Source of the DNA: Chryseobacterium potabilaquae | GTDB taxonomy: Bacteria > Bacteroidota > Bacteroidia > Flavobacteriales > Weeksellaceae | DNA: 40,165 nt | Reading direction: 5' to 3' | NCBI RefSeq assembly: GCF_902728265.1 | Contig: NZ_CACVBR010000036.1 | Location: 1-40,165, forward strand | In this document: in pieces, positions 8,179 through 16,119 of the stretch | How positions within the stretch are numbered: the stretch's first letter is position 1 | Layout of the letters: every line of letters starts with the position of its first letter | Made by a program: the position numbers and the translations under genes | Notes under the pieces: model-generated | What the model was told of the DNA's origin: nothing | Databases searched by the model: none | The model's input: only the letters and a program-made list of their open reading frames with translations

Positions 8179-8880
8179 TCAAGACTCTTTCATGGTTTCG
8201 TCGAGAATTTTTACTTTAAAAACATAAATATTATCAAATAATAATTAATATCAATCCAAATAATCTCAAAAAACGATCCATTTACGAAGAATGTGGATCA
8301 ACTTAACATAATGCAAGTTATTGCCTAGGGATGCAAATGTAATTTGCTCTGATTTTCAGTCATTTAATTGAATTATGGATTTCATAATTGAGAAAATGAT
8401 AAAGTAACAACATATTATTTTCTAATTTTATAAAAATTTATTACTTTTTGCTTTATCTCATTTTTATAAAATCCGCAAACATTTCGGTAATTTTGCTTAG
8501 GTTGGTAATTAGTTATTATCTTTGCTTGATAAATAAATTGAAGAATTAGATAAAAAGTAATATTAATGGATAAAAAAGATCCCTAATTTTGAGAAACGTT
8601 TTGTTATTTTCTAATTTTGCAAGGATAAAGCTGTCATATCAATGGGCTAAAAGAAAAGTAGCAATAAAAGAACCGATTTTATATCAAATTATGGAGTCTT
8701 CGCAAGAAAATAATTTCTTTCTTTAGTGTATACTTTACACGAATGGCAATAAAAAAACTATAGTCTTCTGTTTGAAGACCTAAAAACAAACTATTTACCA
8801 AAGAATTAATTAGATTCATTATCATACTCATCTTTTAAAAAAGTAAATTTGATTATTGCTCATTAAAACTAATTTAGAAA
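8179..8880. other. Gene-poor stretch with an orphan promoter and coding-like debris
   Basis: No intact gene is supported in these 700 bases. A good promoter (8491-8524) points right. Downstream, from an ATG at 8566, short open stretches in different frames (MDKKIPNFEKRFVIF, then IKLSYQWAKRKVAIKEPIL ending with a stop near 8726) look like one small gene broken by frameshifts, but this could be chance. A small dyad GTGTATACTTTACAC lies near 8729-8743. Alternatively the promoter drives a small RNA. Confidence 0.35.
8491..8524 (+). promoter_or_regulatory. Promoter without an obvious gene (TTTTG - 21 bp - TATCTTTG)
   Basis: TTTTG at 8491-8495 and TATCTTTG at 8517-8524 match the Bacteroidetes -33/-7 pair with 21 bp spacing, one of the best matches in the window. 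No intact gene follows within 300 bases. Confidence 0.5.
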
Positions 8881-9195
8881 CTATACTTCATTAGAAATAT
8901 ATTCTTGATTAATAATTACTTTGTATTTTCTGGCTTTTACGAAAGTTATTCCCTCAATATATAATTCACATGATGATTCAGGATTTAAAACATCATCTCT
9001 ATTTTGATAAAATTCATTTTTAATCTTATAAGATAAAAAAAAAGCACTTTTCGAAACTATCTTAATATTACTAATCTTAACGGGAGCTATTGATTTATTA
9101 TAAACTTCTACTACTATTTTAGTATACATCGAATATTGATTGGTGACATTATTCAATTTCAAATTGTGCTGCGGAGAGATGTAAATATCAAGCAT
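8881..9195 (-). CDS. Hypothetical small protein, probably beta-rich
   Basis: A 104-residue protein with alternating hydrophobic strands (TKIVVEVYNKSIAPVKISNI, SCELYIEGITFVKARKYKVI). This suggests an Ig-like or other beta-sandwich fold; there is no signal peptide or membrane segment. No family is recognised. It stands alone, transcribed in the same direction as the toxin-antitoxin pair upstream of it, 73 bases after the toxin stop, so it could be read through from that promoter. Confidence 0.4.
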   Translation of the reverse strand: MLDIYISPQHNLKLNNVTNQYSMYTKIVVEVYNKSIAPVKISNIKIVSKSAFFLSYKIKNEFYQNRDDVLNPESSCELYIEGITFVKARKYKVIINQEYISNEV

Positions 9196-9268
9196 TAAAT
9201 AAATATATAAAAATTTTTAATAAGACTCTTTCTACGAAGAACTTTATATTAAAAGTTTTTTTTAAGAT

Positions 9269-9565
9269 TTACTCTGGATACTTTTTCGGATTTTGCGATG
9301 TGTGAAAAATAGCTTTAATAAGTATGAGTTTATTTACTTCATCTAATGTATAAAAAATAATGTAGGGATATTTCTTTAAAGATTTTATTCTATAATTTTG
9401 ATGAAAAATTTGAAAGAATAGTGTTTTTTGAATGTCTAGTAATGTACTTTTTAAATCATTAGCGAAACCTTTTGCCACTCTATTTGAAACATGGTCAACA
9501 TAATACAGAAAAGCCTTTTCAAGATCTTCCGCAGCTTCAGGGGTAATTACTACCTTATAGGCCAT
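9269..9565 (-). CDS. RelE/ParE-superfamily toxin
   Basis: A 98-residue protein of typical RelE/ParE length. The N-terminal part is MAYKVVITPEAAEDLEKAF with two helices around YYVDHVSNRVAKGFANDL. Then comes a core beta sheet with YRIKSLKKYPYIIFYTLDE and a C-terminal LILIKAIFHTSQNPKKY. The R-x-K-x-YPY-IIF-Y pattern and final HTSQNP are classic for ParE-like toxins. It overlaps the upstream antitoxin gene by 11 bases. ParE members act on gyrase, RelE members cut mRNA on ribosomes; the sequence looks closer to ParE, but target assignment is an inference. Likely a stabilisation or phage-defence module beside the conjugative element. Confidence 0.85.
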   Translation of the reverse strand: MAYKVVITPEAAEDLEKAFLYYVDHVSNRVAKGFANDLKSTLLDIQKTLFFQIFHQNYRIKSLKKYPYIIFYTLDEVNKLILIKAIFHTSQNPKKYPE

Positions 9566-9791
9566 GCTTTCTTTCTACGTTCTGAATCATTTCAAAAGCA
9601 TCAATATAATTTTTTAATGGAACTTTTTCCTGTCTTTTCAGATATTCTTTATGCTCATCAGTTAGTACAAATCCATCTTTCGCCTCTTTTTCCATTAGAC
9701 CTTCAAAATATCCCATTACTCTATCTAGCACTCCTTGTGGTGCTGTTTTTAACTTTTCAATAAGAGTTTCTAATTTTATGTGCTGATCCAT
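9555..9791 (-). CDS. Antitoxin of the ParE-type pair
   Basis: A 78-residue acidic, helical protein beginning MDQHIKLETLIEKLKTAPQG and containing a long helix (VLDRVMGYFEGLMEKEA) and a C-terminal stretch (LTDEHKEYLKRQEKVPLKNY) likely to wrap the toxin. It lies first in the operon and overlaps the toxin, the usual type II order. No clear helix-turn-helix or ribbon-helix-helix can be named. Its promoter -7 box ends only five bases before the ATG, so the mRNA is expected to be nearly leaderless. Confidence 0.75.
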   Translation of the reverse strand: MDQHIKLETLIEKLKTAPQGVLDRVMGYFEGLMEKEAKDGFVLTDEHKEYLKRQEKVPLKNYIDAFEMIQNVERKHGL

Positions 9792-9796
9792 AGATA

Positions 9797-9828
9797 CAAA
9801 GATACTAAATTTTGCTTTTTCAAATCAA
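9797..9828 (-). promoter_or_regulatory. Promoter of the toxin-antitoxin operon
   Basis: Read on the minus strand, TTG (9828-9826) or TTTG (9824-9821) is followed after 21 or 16 bp by TATCTTTG (9804-9797). The start codon begins at 9791, leaving no room for a ribosome-binding site. Confidence 0.65.
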
Positions 9829-9848
9829 TTAAAGAATTACTAATGTGA

Positions 9849-9970
9849 AAAAACAGAATTTTTTTAAAGTTATTGGTTACTATTAAAATGGATTAATATT
9901 TACAATATAGATACCTAAAGAATTTAAACGACCAATTTACAGCAAATAACTTTAAAAAAATTCTGTTTTT
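9849..9970. repeat. Perfect 26-bp inverted repeat with 70-bp centre
   Basis: The arms at 9849-9874 and 9945-9970 are exact reverse complements (left arm starts AAAAACAGAATTTTTTTA and ends AAGTTATT). A short inner dyad, TTGGT (9873-9877) and ACCAA (9931-9935), also pairs. The structure sits exactly between the toxin-antitoxin module and the last gene of the transfer module. It could be a bidirectional terminator, a MITE-like element, or an element-end or replication structure. No target-site duplication is visible at its edges. Confidence 0.8.
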
Positions 9971-9984
9971 ATTTAATCCTGAAC

Positions 9985-10986
9985 TCATCTGCTTCTTTTA
10001 TACCCCTCCTCATTACTCCTTTCCTTTTGATATACAGACTGTATTACTAAATTTTCTTTTTCTGCAACTAATCTATTCCTCAAATAATCATTAAGATCAT
10101 TATTCTCACCCTTAGAAAGATTATAAAAAGGCCGAATATCTTTAATGTTGTTTTTCATTAAATCATTTAAAATTTTTTCTGTCGCATAGTCTCCTGCTTC
10201 ATCTCCATCCAGACAGAGAAATATTTGCCGTGGAAAATTTTGAAATTCATTAATGAATTTGTCAACATTTGTTACAGAGTTAAGACAAACTAAGGTTCTA
10301 TTATTACCTTGATCATTATTTTTTTGAAGCTGAATGAATGAAAGCATATCCGTCATTCCTTCAAATACAATTACTTCATCTTCTCTTCTTCCTTTGATCA
10401 CTGAAATATCACTTTTTCCAATCTTAGTTTTTGCTAAGGAATTACGTACTTCATGACCTCCTGATATATTCTCTATAGCAATACCGAAATATCTTTTTCC
10501 CCCTATTATATAATGGAGCTGCTGTGTATATTGCTGTAAAGTATCTTTTGAAATTCCTCTTTTCTCAAAATAAGAAATAAGTTTATCATTATTAGGAATT
10601 GTAGAATGAATAACTTTAGCCTGATTTTTGGGTTCAGAGCTACCAGAGAGTTTTAATTCAGGTTTCAAAATATTATTATCCTCAATATGGACTGAGAAAT
10701 CTTTCAAAAACTCTAAAGCTTCTCTCCATGATTTATTTTCAATATTCATAACGGCTTTAATAACTCCACCACCTTCGCTATTTTTAAAATCGTAATAGCC
10801 GGAATTCGTTACTGAGTATTTATGATCCGGAGTTCTAAAGTAAAAATCATGTCCAGTTTTCCGATCAAATTTAACCCTTCCTTGATTTTCAAGGTAAATG
10901 AAATAATCCATAACGGAAACCCTATTTTCAATTTGATTTTTTAAGAGTTTCAAAAAATCTTCACTTTCGCCTCTCCGCCTATTCAT
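9985..10986 (-). CDS. Toprim-domain primase of the conjugative element
   Basis: A 333-residue protein. Residues about 35-100 resemble the CHC2-type N-terminal domain of DnaG-like primases (TGHDFYFRTPDHKYSVTNSG, EGGGVIKAVM) but lack the zinc cysteines. Residues about 200-300 form a Toprim domain with the strand VIVFEG (glutamate 209) and LDGDEAGD (259-266), the Toprim acidic motifs. Such proteins are standard in Bacteroidetes conjugative elements and plasmids and would prime the complementary strand in the recipient. The gene overlaps the 3' end of the broken lipoprotein gene by 8 bases and is the last gene of the minus-strand module. Confidence 0.8.
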   Translation of the reverse strand: MNRRRGESEDFLKLLKNQIENRVSVMDYFIYLENQGRVKFDRKTGHDFYFRTPDHKYSVTNSGYYDFKNSEGGGVIKAVMNIENKSWREALEFLKDFSVHIEDNNILKPELKLSGSSEPKNQAKVIHSTIPNNDKLISYFEKRGISKDTLQQYTQQLHYIIGGKRYFGIAIENISGGHEVRNSLAKTKIGKSDISVIKGRREDEVIVFEGMTDMLSFIQLQKNNDQGNNRTLVCLNSVTNVDKFINEFQNFPRQIFLCLDGDEAGDYATEKILNDLMKNNIKDIRPFYNLSKGENNDLNDYLRNRLVAEKENLVIQSVYQKERSNEEGYKRSR

Positions 10987-11662
10987 TTTTTCTCTGCTTT
11001 ACAAACGTATTGAAATCAAAAATCTCTTTAGCTTCTCTATCCCATTTCGCTCTTGGGATGATCTGAAGAGTTACAAATATATCTTGTGTCTTATTATAAG
11101 AGTCAATCCTTTCTATTCTTCCCGAATAGTCTTTATCTATATGTTTATAAAGCGAATAAGGTAAAATAGTATCTGTAGGATACACATAATATCGAGTAAA
11201 ATTCTCCGAAGAATTAATTTCAAAACGCTTGTATCTTTTACCAAATAAAACAGTATCTGCTATATTTTTTCGATAACCGTAATTTGGAACCCAATTTTTA
11301 GTAAAAATAGCTCCTCACTTCTTTTCATAGACTGATTGTGATTTTTGAAGTTTTTTAAGCTCGGAAATAATCATTTTATTTGAATTTTCATTCCCTAGAT
11401 TATAATACATCGAATCCTGAATAAAATTAATAGAACTTGTCACACCAGGAAGAATATGATCCGGAACCAGCTCAACAATGGAATTACCAGAATAATTAAT
11501 CCTAGATACATGAAAATTTTGCATTTTCTCCAAATTCTTTGAAGCATTGAAATATACATTAGAAATAATGTCTATGCCCCCTTTTTCAGATCTTATTTCT
11601 TTTCTACAGGAAATAACTACAAAAAGAAAAATAATACTTGAAATTATAAAAGTGTTTTTCAT
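10979..11662 (-). pseudogene. Lipoprotein gene interrupted by one in-frame TGA
   Basis: Reading from the ATG at 11662, residues 1-115 are a lipoprotein-like start (MKNTFIISSIIFLFVVISC, lipobox cysteine at about 19). The frame meets a TGA at 11317-11315. Without any frame change it then continues for another 111 codons (GAIFTKNWVPNYGYRKN, DTVLFGKRYKRFEINSSENF, then YPTDTILPYSLYKH) to the stop at 10979. Both halves read as good protein, so the ancestral product was about 227 residues. Either a single nonsense mutation inactivated it, or the TGA is read through, or it is a sequencing error. The second half alone would start at a Met at 11185. It lies between an upstream terminator and the primase, with which it overlaps. 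Function is unknown; a surface lipoprotein of the transfer apparatus or an exclusion protein is possible. Confidence 0.7.
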
Positions 11663-11680
11663 ATTAACATAGATTTATAA

Positions 11681-11713
11681 AAAAAATGGCAAGCTTATAA
11701 ATTACAGCTTACC
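11681..11713 (-). terminator. Rho-independent terminator after the main transfer operon
   Basis: On the minus strand, GGTAAGCT and AGCTTGCC form an 8-bp stem with one mismatch around a 10-base loop, followed by A and eight T's. It lies between the last gene of the long operon (stop at 11745) and the lipoprotein gene, separating it and the primase as their own unit. Confidence 0.7.
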
Positions 11714-11744
11714 ACCATATATAAAATGTGATAAACATTAAGTG

Positions 11745-12512
11745 TTATATACTCCTTGAAATATTATGTTCTTTTATATTACTCTTTTGATGTTTATTAT
11801 CAACATCTAAACCCAACAAAGGTTTGTTAGTGTTAATCCTATTCATATCCTGGTCATAAAGATTTATATTTTTATATTGAGGATTCAAAACAGCCTTACC
11901 TTCTACTACCCTATCTTTCAACTCAAATTTCACATTGACTATATTTCCTTTTTCCAATGATTTTATAGCATTTTCCTTGTGTTCAGGCTTATCAAAAACT
12001 AAATGAGCTCTCTCAACAATTTGCCGAGTATAAATTCCATAATTTTTATAAAAATTCTGAAATTGATAATTATCTTTTTCTGTTTTAGGCTCAACAAAAT
12101 TTAGCTTTGTAAAAACAGGCTCATTCTCTCCGCTTTTAGGATTGAGTAATTCTATTTTTACGGATCTCCCCTCTAATAAATTGATGGCTTCTTTAACGGT
12201 ATAGCTATCTTCTTTATGAACTGGAAAATGATGAGAAATTCTACTCCCTTTTTCATTAATAAGTTCTCCATGATAAGAGTTTATAAAAACTTTTCCTTGA
12301 TCAGACTTACGAAATTCCAAGGTAATATTAACAGTATTCTCCAATAAAGTTTTGTCTGACAAAGCATTGATGTGAAACTGTTTTTCGTGAGAATTAATTC
12401 CTATTTCTAGATCTTTATAAAGCTTTTCATTTTCTCCAAAACCAAGATACTTCATTTGATATTTCAGATACTCAAGTTCATCAAATTCTTTATTTTCTAA
12501 GGTTGTCTTCAT
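11745..12512 (-). CDS. Hypothetical conjugative-element protein, DUF3945-like tail
   Basis: A 255-residue soluble, charged protein. The segment VVEGKAVLNPQYKNINLYDQ followed by DMNRINTNKPLL resembles the repeat unit of DUF3945/DUF4099-type proteins found in Bacteroidetes mobile elements (resemblance from memory). The middle has FRKSDQGKVFINSYHGELIN and a region for a beta-rich fold (RSVKIELLNPKSGENEP). There is no signal peptide, so it is probably cytoplasmic. It is the last gene before the operon terminator, 51 bases after the next accessory gene. Confidence 0.5.
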   Translation of the reverse strand: MKTTLENKEFDELEYLKYQMKYLGFGENEKLYKDLEIGINSHEKQFHINALSDKTLLENTVNITLEFRKSDQGKVFINSYHGELINEKGSRISHHFPVHKEDSYTVKEAINLLEGRSVKIELLNPKSGENEPVFTKLNFVEPKTEKDNYQFQNFYKNYGIYTRQIVERAHLVFDKPEHKENAIKSLEKGNIVNVKFELKDRVVEGKAVLNPQYKNINLYDQDMNRINTNKPLLGLDVDNKHQKSNIKEHNISRSI

Positions 12513-12563
12513 TCTATATGATTTTTAATTGTTATTTTTTTTGATTTTATACAAGGAATCGCC

Positions 12564-13256
12564 CTATCTTCTAAAGCTTATCGAGTTTTGAAATTCTTCT
12601 TGATGCTCATCCTCCTTCCTGTGATGAGTTTTCTGATATATATTTGGATCATTTACTTCCAATTGAGCTCCTCTATGTTCTTCTTCAGTTATTAGCTTTT
12701 GGTTGATTGTAAAACTATTTACAATACTAATCTCCTTTGAAACAATATTAAGATCATGAGTAATTTCTTTAACCATATTCGGAAACTGATCTATTTTTTC
12801 CAAAAAGAGCTCTTTGAGTCTTAGTAATTCATTTTTGTAACGATTGGTTTCTTCAACGTTATCTTTTTCAATAATCAATTTAGTAAGCTCTGCAGCGTTT
12901 TTAATAAAATCATATTCCATTATTTTATTTGTTTCTTTATCCAAAACATACGCTTTCTTTTCCACAGAAAGTTCCTGACTAGAAATAGTTTTGATATCAC
13001 TATATTCAATAAATTTTGCACTATTTTCTAAAAGCAACGAAAGATCCTTATCTCTTTCGTAAATATTTATATTAAGACGAGAATGTCCATCAACTAATTG
13101 AAAAGTAATTCTATCTTTTTCATTATCAGCAATAATTATTGAACCTTTTAGAAACCCCTGAATGTCATGGGCAGAAAGTTTTTTCGTAAAAGAATTATCA
13201 GATTCAATAATTCCGAATTTTTTTAAATCATCTATTGGTAAAGTACTCGTTATCAT
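12564..13256 (-). CDS. Hypothetical conjugative-element protein, DUF4099-like
   Basis: A 230-residue soluble protein. Its start, LPIDDLKKFGIIES then KLSAHDIQGFLKG, resembles DUF4099 N-termini (the 'dL.klG...L...dl..lL.G' pattern). A charged helical middle (about 115-175) and a poorly ordered tail rich in Glu, His and Gln follow. Its 5' end overlaps the peptidase gene by 29 bases, and it lies 51 bases before the DUF3945-like gene. The two may be split parts of one DUF4099-DUF3945 protein as seen in relatives; this is an inference. Confidence 0.5.
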   Translation of the reverse strand: MITSTLPIDDLKKFGIIESDNSFTKKLSAHDIQGFLKGSIIIADNEKDRITFQLVDGHSRLNINIYERDKDLSLLLENSAKFIEYSDIKTISSQELSVEKKAYVLDKETNKIMEYDFIKNAAELTKLIIEKDNVEETNRYKNELLRLKELFLEKIDQFPNMVKEITHDLNIVSKEISIVNSFTINQKLITEEEHRGAQLEVNDPNIYQKTHHRKEDEHQEEFQNSISFRR

Positions 13257-14103
13257 AATAAGTAGAAATTAAATTATTTATCTTTATAAGATCATTAAGA
13301 AAATAAGAAGGATTAATATATTTTCCCGTCTTTTTAACTGCAAAATGAAGATGCGGTCCTGTAGAGTTTCCTGAGTTTCCACTCCTACCGATTATAAAAC
13401 CAGCCTTTACCTGCTCTCCTACTTTATAGTAAATTCGCGATAAATGTAAATATGAGGTTTCAAATGTCCCGGCATGCCCTATTTTAATATAGTTACCTCC
13501 TCCTTTTACATCCCATCCAACCTCCTTTACTATGCCATCTAATACAGAATGCACATCCTCATAATGGGCTTTTAAATCAACACCATTGTGCATTTTCTTT
13601 ATTCTAAAAATGGGATGCATTCGCACACTATAAGGAGATGTTATTTCCAATCGATGCTTAAGTGGCATACATATTTTAGGGTATGATTTTTTCTTTTCGT
13701 TTTTTATAAAATCTATTTCTGTATAAGGCTTGGATATTCTTACAGTATTTTTCTGTCTCTCCTCTTTTACATATTGCAAGAGTGAATCTTTAATTTTTTT
13801 GAAATTATCAATACCTTTCTCTTTTTTTGTTTCATTATAGTCTATGATTAAAGATTTTAACGTATCTATTTCTTTTTTTAAATCTGCTTTAGTAGCTGTT
13901 CCAAATATTTTTTTCCAGATCGTTCTATTGGGAGTTTTTTTTATTTCTGGAAAATTATCGGTATTTATCTCTTGTTTTTTAAACCCTTCTACTTTTTCTT
14001 CAATTTTTTTAGCATAAACAAGCGTATTAAACTGCGCTGATAACATCACACTACACAATAAGAGGAAAAATGTATATTTATAATCTTGGTTGAAAACGTT
14101 CAT
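13228..14103 (-). CDS. M23-family peptidoglycan endopeptidase of the transfer apparatus
   Basis: A 291-residue exported protein. The N-terminal hydrophobic stretch (TFFLLLCSVMLSAQF) is a signal peptide. Residues 35-130 are a charged helical linker. The C-terminal 150 residues form an M23 (LytM/lysostaphin-type) domain with HNGVD (His172, Asp176), YLHLS (His220) and HLHF (His251, His253), so all zinc ligands and the catalytic His are present. The active site appears complete. Placed right after the coupling protein gene, it would clear peptidoglycan for assembly of the transfer channel, the role of VirB1-like enzymes in other type IV systems. Confidence 0.88.
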   Translation of the reverse strand: MNVFNQDYKYTFFLLLCSVMLSAQFNTLVYAKKIEEKVEGFKKQEINTDNFPEIKKTPNRTIWKKIFGTATKADLKKEIDTLKSLIIDYNETKKEKGIDNFKKIKDSLLQYVKEERQKNTVRISKPYTEIDFIKNEKKKSYPKICMPLKHRLEITSPYSVRMHPIFRIKKMHNGVDLKAHYEDVHSVLDGIVKEVGWDVKGGGNYIKIGHAGTFETSYLHLSRIYYKVGEQVKAGFIIGRSGNSGNSTGPHLHFAVKKTGKYINPSYFLNDLIKINNLISTYYDNEYFTNR

Positions 14104-14108
14104 AGCAT

Positions 14109-16094
14109 TTATATTTTAATCATTTCCCCAACAATTAACTCCACTTCCTTATTAATTCTTCTGAAATTAGTCATCAGAACTTCACTCTTTCTATTATTTC
14201 CTTTTTTGTCTATGAAAGAATAATATTTAGGTATTTTGAAATAGTTTTTCTCTTCTTCTTTTATTTCGGAGAGACTTAGATTGATCTTCCCACTTATGGC
14301 TGAAGTTTTATATTCTTCAGTGTCATTTTCCTCTCCTTGAGCCACCATTCCCACCATTTCTCCAGTTCTTAATGCTGCTATTTTTCCTGCAGGAATCATA
14401 TAATCCATTTTTTCATTAATACTGACCGTTGTTCCTTGTTGAGATATAGATTGGGAATATGTTTTTTGTTTGATTTTTCCAAACATTTTTTCCAACCAAT
14501 CCAATGTATTTTTATCCCTTGCTGAGCCTGATAATACATTTCCGACTATAGAAGAAATGGTATCTGCAATTTCTTTTTTATAAAATTGCCGAAGTTGGGG
14601 AAGTTCCTGTAATCCCAGTAAAACAGCAACTTTATTACTTCTTGCAGTAGCTACTATATTATCGATTTTATGAATATAAATCGTTGGAAATTCATCCGCA
14701 ATAATACCTCCCGGTAAATTATGTTTTGTGTTAATTAACCTTAAAATTCCGTTAAGTATTGAAGAATACAATGCAGAATTAATATCTTGTGTTCTTGGAT
14801 CTGAAGCAAGGATAATGATAGATGGGTTTTCTTTGTCAGTAATTTTCAGTTCCACTTCATCTCCTGAAAACACCCAAAAACTTTCTTTTGTTGCTAACCT
14901 AGAAAGTAATATTTTTAATGTCCCAATCTGACCTTCTAATTGATCGAATGCTTTATTATCATAAGCCGTTTTAAAAGGAGATAATAAAGATTCTAATTCC
15001 TCATGCATAAATAAGGTATCAAAAATTTCTTTGTAACTTCTATTCATAAAAGACAGAATATGGGGTAAATCTGAATATTTTCCATTTTCATACGTAGCAA
15101 AAAAATAAATGCATGAAGAAAGGAAGTTAATTGCTGATTGCGTAAAAAATTGCTCAGATCCTCCTCCGGCACCTGCACCTCCTTTTTGAAGCGAAGAGAC
15201 CATAGATTCTGCCATTTCCTGCGCCTCTGCAAGTGTCTGAATGTATTCTTTTTTAAAAGGATTAATCCGCTTTGACTTTTCTACCTCATTTAAATTAATT
15301 ACATGAAAATCATGCTTATAATTAGCATCTCTACTTTTTTTCAAAAGATAATAGTAGTAGGCAATTTGCGCAAGGTCAGGGTATTTAAAATCGTAAATAC
15401 AGAGACAAAAGCCTTTGGTTGTCAATTGCCGTATAGCAGGATTAATAATCCCAAATGATTTCCCCGAACCTGGTACTCCGATAACCATAGTTCCTCTAAA
15501 TGGATTTAGATTGATCCATCCATTATTCATTTTCTTATTATATCTGAAGATATAGGGAATATTTATACTAGTATTAGTTTCTACCAGCTCTTGATTTTGA
15601 TCAAAGCTCTCTTCTTCCACATTCCATCTGTCTTTCCCCATTTTTTGTTTCATATACTTGGAAATGTTATCCGCTCCTACTTGTGTTATAACAGCTCCAA
15701 CTAAAGATAAAATTCCATAAATTATTTTATACAAGCTTATTCCATGAACAATTTCAAATAAATTATTATCTATAGCAGGAATTAAAATAAGAACTCCAAA
15801 CATCATTCCCACACCTAAAATAATAGGAAAAATGATCTCTTTTACTATATTCAAATCCCTTTTTTTCTTGGCCTTCGTTCCTGTTGCTACAAGGGCAATA
15901 AGTAGAAGTGTTGCCAACTTTGCATGTATGGGAGGATAAAAGAATCCCATTTTAGCAAAATTGTCTAATAATTTGGAAAGTACAGGAATTTTTGCATGCA
16001 GAAAAAATAATATCGCACAATCCATTACCACGATGAAATACACCATCTTTTGGAAAAAACCATAAATTTTGATTTGATGTTGCTGTTCTTGCAT
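14109..16094 (-). CDS. Type IV coupling protein (VirD4/TraG-like ATPase)
   Basis: A 661-residue protein. Several membrane helices lie in the first 140 residues (MVYFIVVMDCAILFF, ATLLLIALVATG, EIIFPIILGVGMMFGVLIL, then YGILSLVGAVI). Walker A is GVPGSGKS (206-213), followed by IINPAIRQL, with Walker B GGIIADEF at 462-469 and a downstream LLGLQELPQLRQFY sensor stretch. This is the architecture of VirD4-type coupling proteins, which bring the relaxase-DNA complex to the channel. A glycine-rich loop (KGGAGAGGGSEQFF, about 304-317) sits in the ATPase. Bacteroidetes literature calls this protein MobC or TraG; no symbol is given because the VirB4-like protein further on is also called TraG. It ends 5 bases before the peptidase gene. 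Confidence 0.9.
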   Translation of the reverse strand: MQEQQHQIKIYGFFQKMVYFIVVMDCAILFFLHAKIPVLSKLLDNFAKMGFFYPPIHAKLATLLLIALVATGTKAKKKRDLNIVKEIIFPIILGVGMMFGVLILIPAIDNNLFEIVHGISLYKIIYGILSLVGAVITQVGADNISKYMKQKMGKDRWNVEEESFDQNQELVETNTSINIPYIFRYNKKMNNGWINLNPFRGTMVIGVPGSGKSFGIINPAIRQLTTKGFCLCIYDFKYPDLAQIAYYYYLLKKSRDANYKHDFHVINLNEVEKSKRINPFKKEYIQTLAEAQEMAESMVSSLQKGGAGAGGGSEQFFTQSAINFLSSCIYFFATYENGKYSDLPHILSFMNRSYKEIFDTLFMHEELESLLSPFKTAYDNKAFDQLEGQIGTLKILLSRLATKESFWVFSGDEVELKITDKENPSIIILASDPRTQDINSALYSSILNGILRLINTKHNLPGGIIADEFPTIYIHKIDNIVATARSNKVAVLLGLQELPQLRQFYKKEIADTISSIVGNVLSGSARDKNTLDWLEKMFGKIKQKTYSQSISQQGTTVSINEKMDYMIPAGKIAALRTGEMVGMVAQGEENDTEEYKTSAISGKINLSLSEIKEEEKNYFKIPKYYSFIDKKGNNRKSEVLMTNFRRINKEVELIVGEMIKI

Positions 16095-16119
16095 TTTTGT
16101 AATAATTAGACTTAATTGA

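Noticed and set aside
8721..8745. GTGTATACTTTACAC dyad as a terminator
   Set aside because: The stem is short and AT-rich with no following T-tract and no gene ending before it.
11315..11662. The 115-residue lipoprotein as a complete gene of its own
   Set aside because: The frame continues directly after the TGA for 111 codons of good protein sequence to the primase overlap, which makes one interrupted gene more likely than two.
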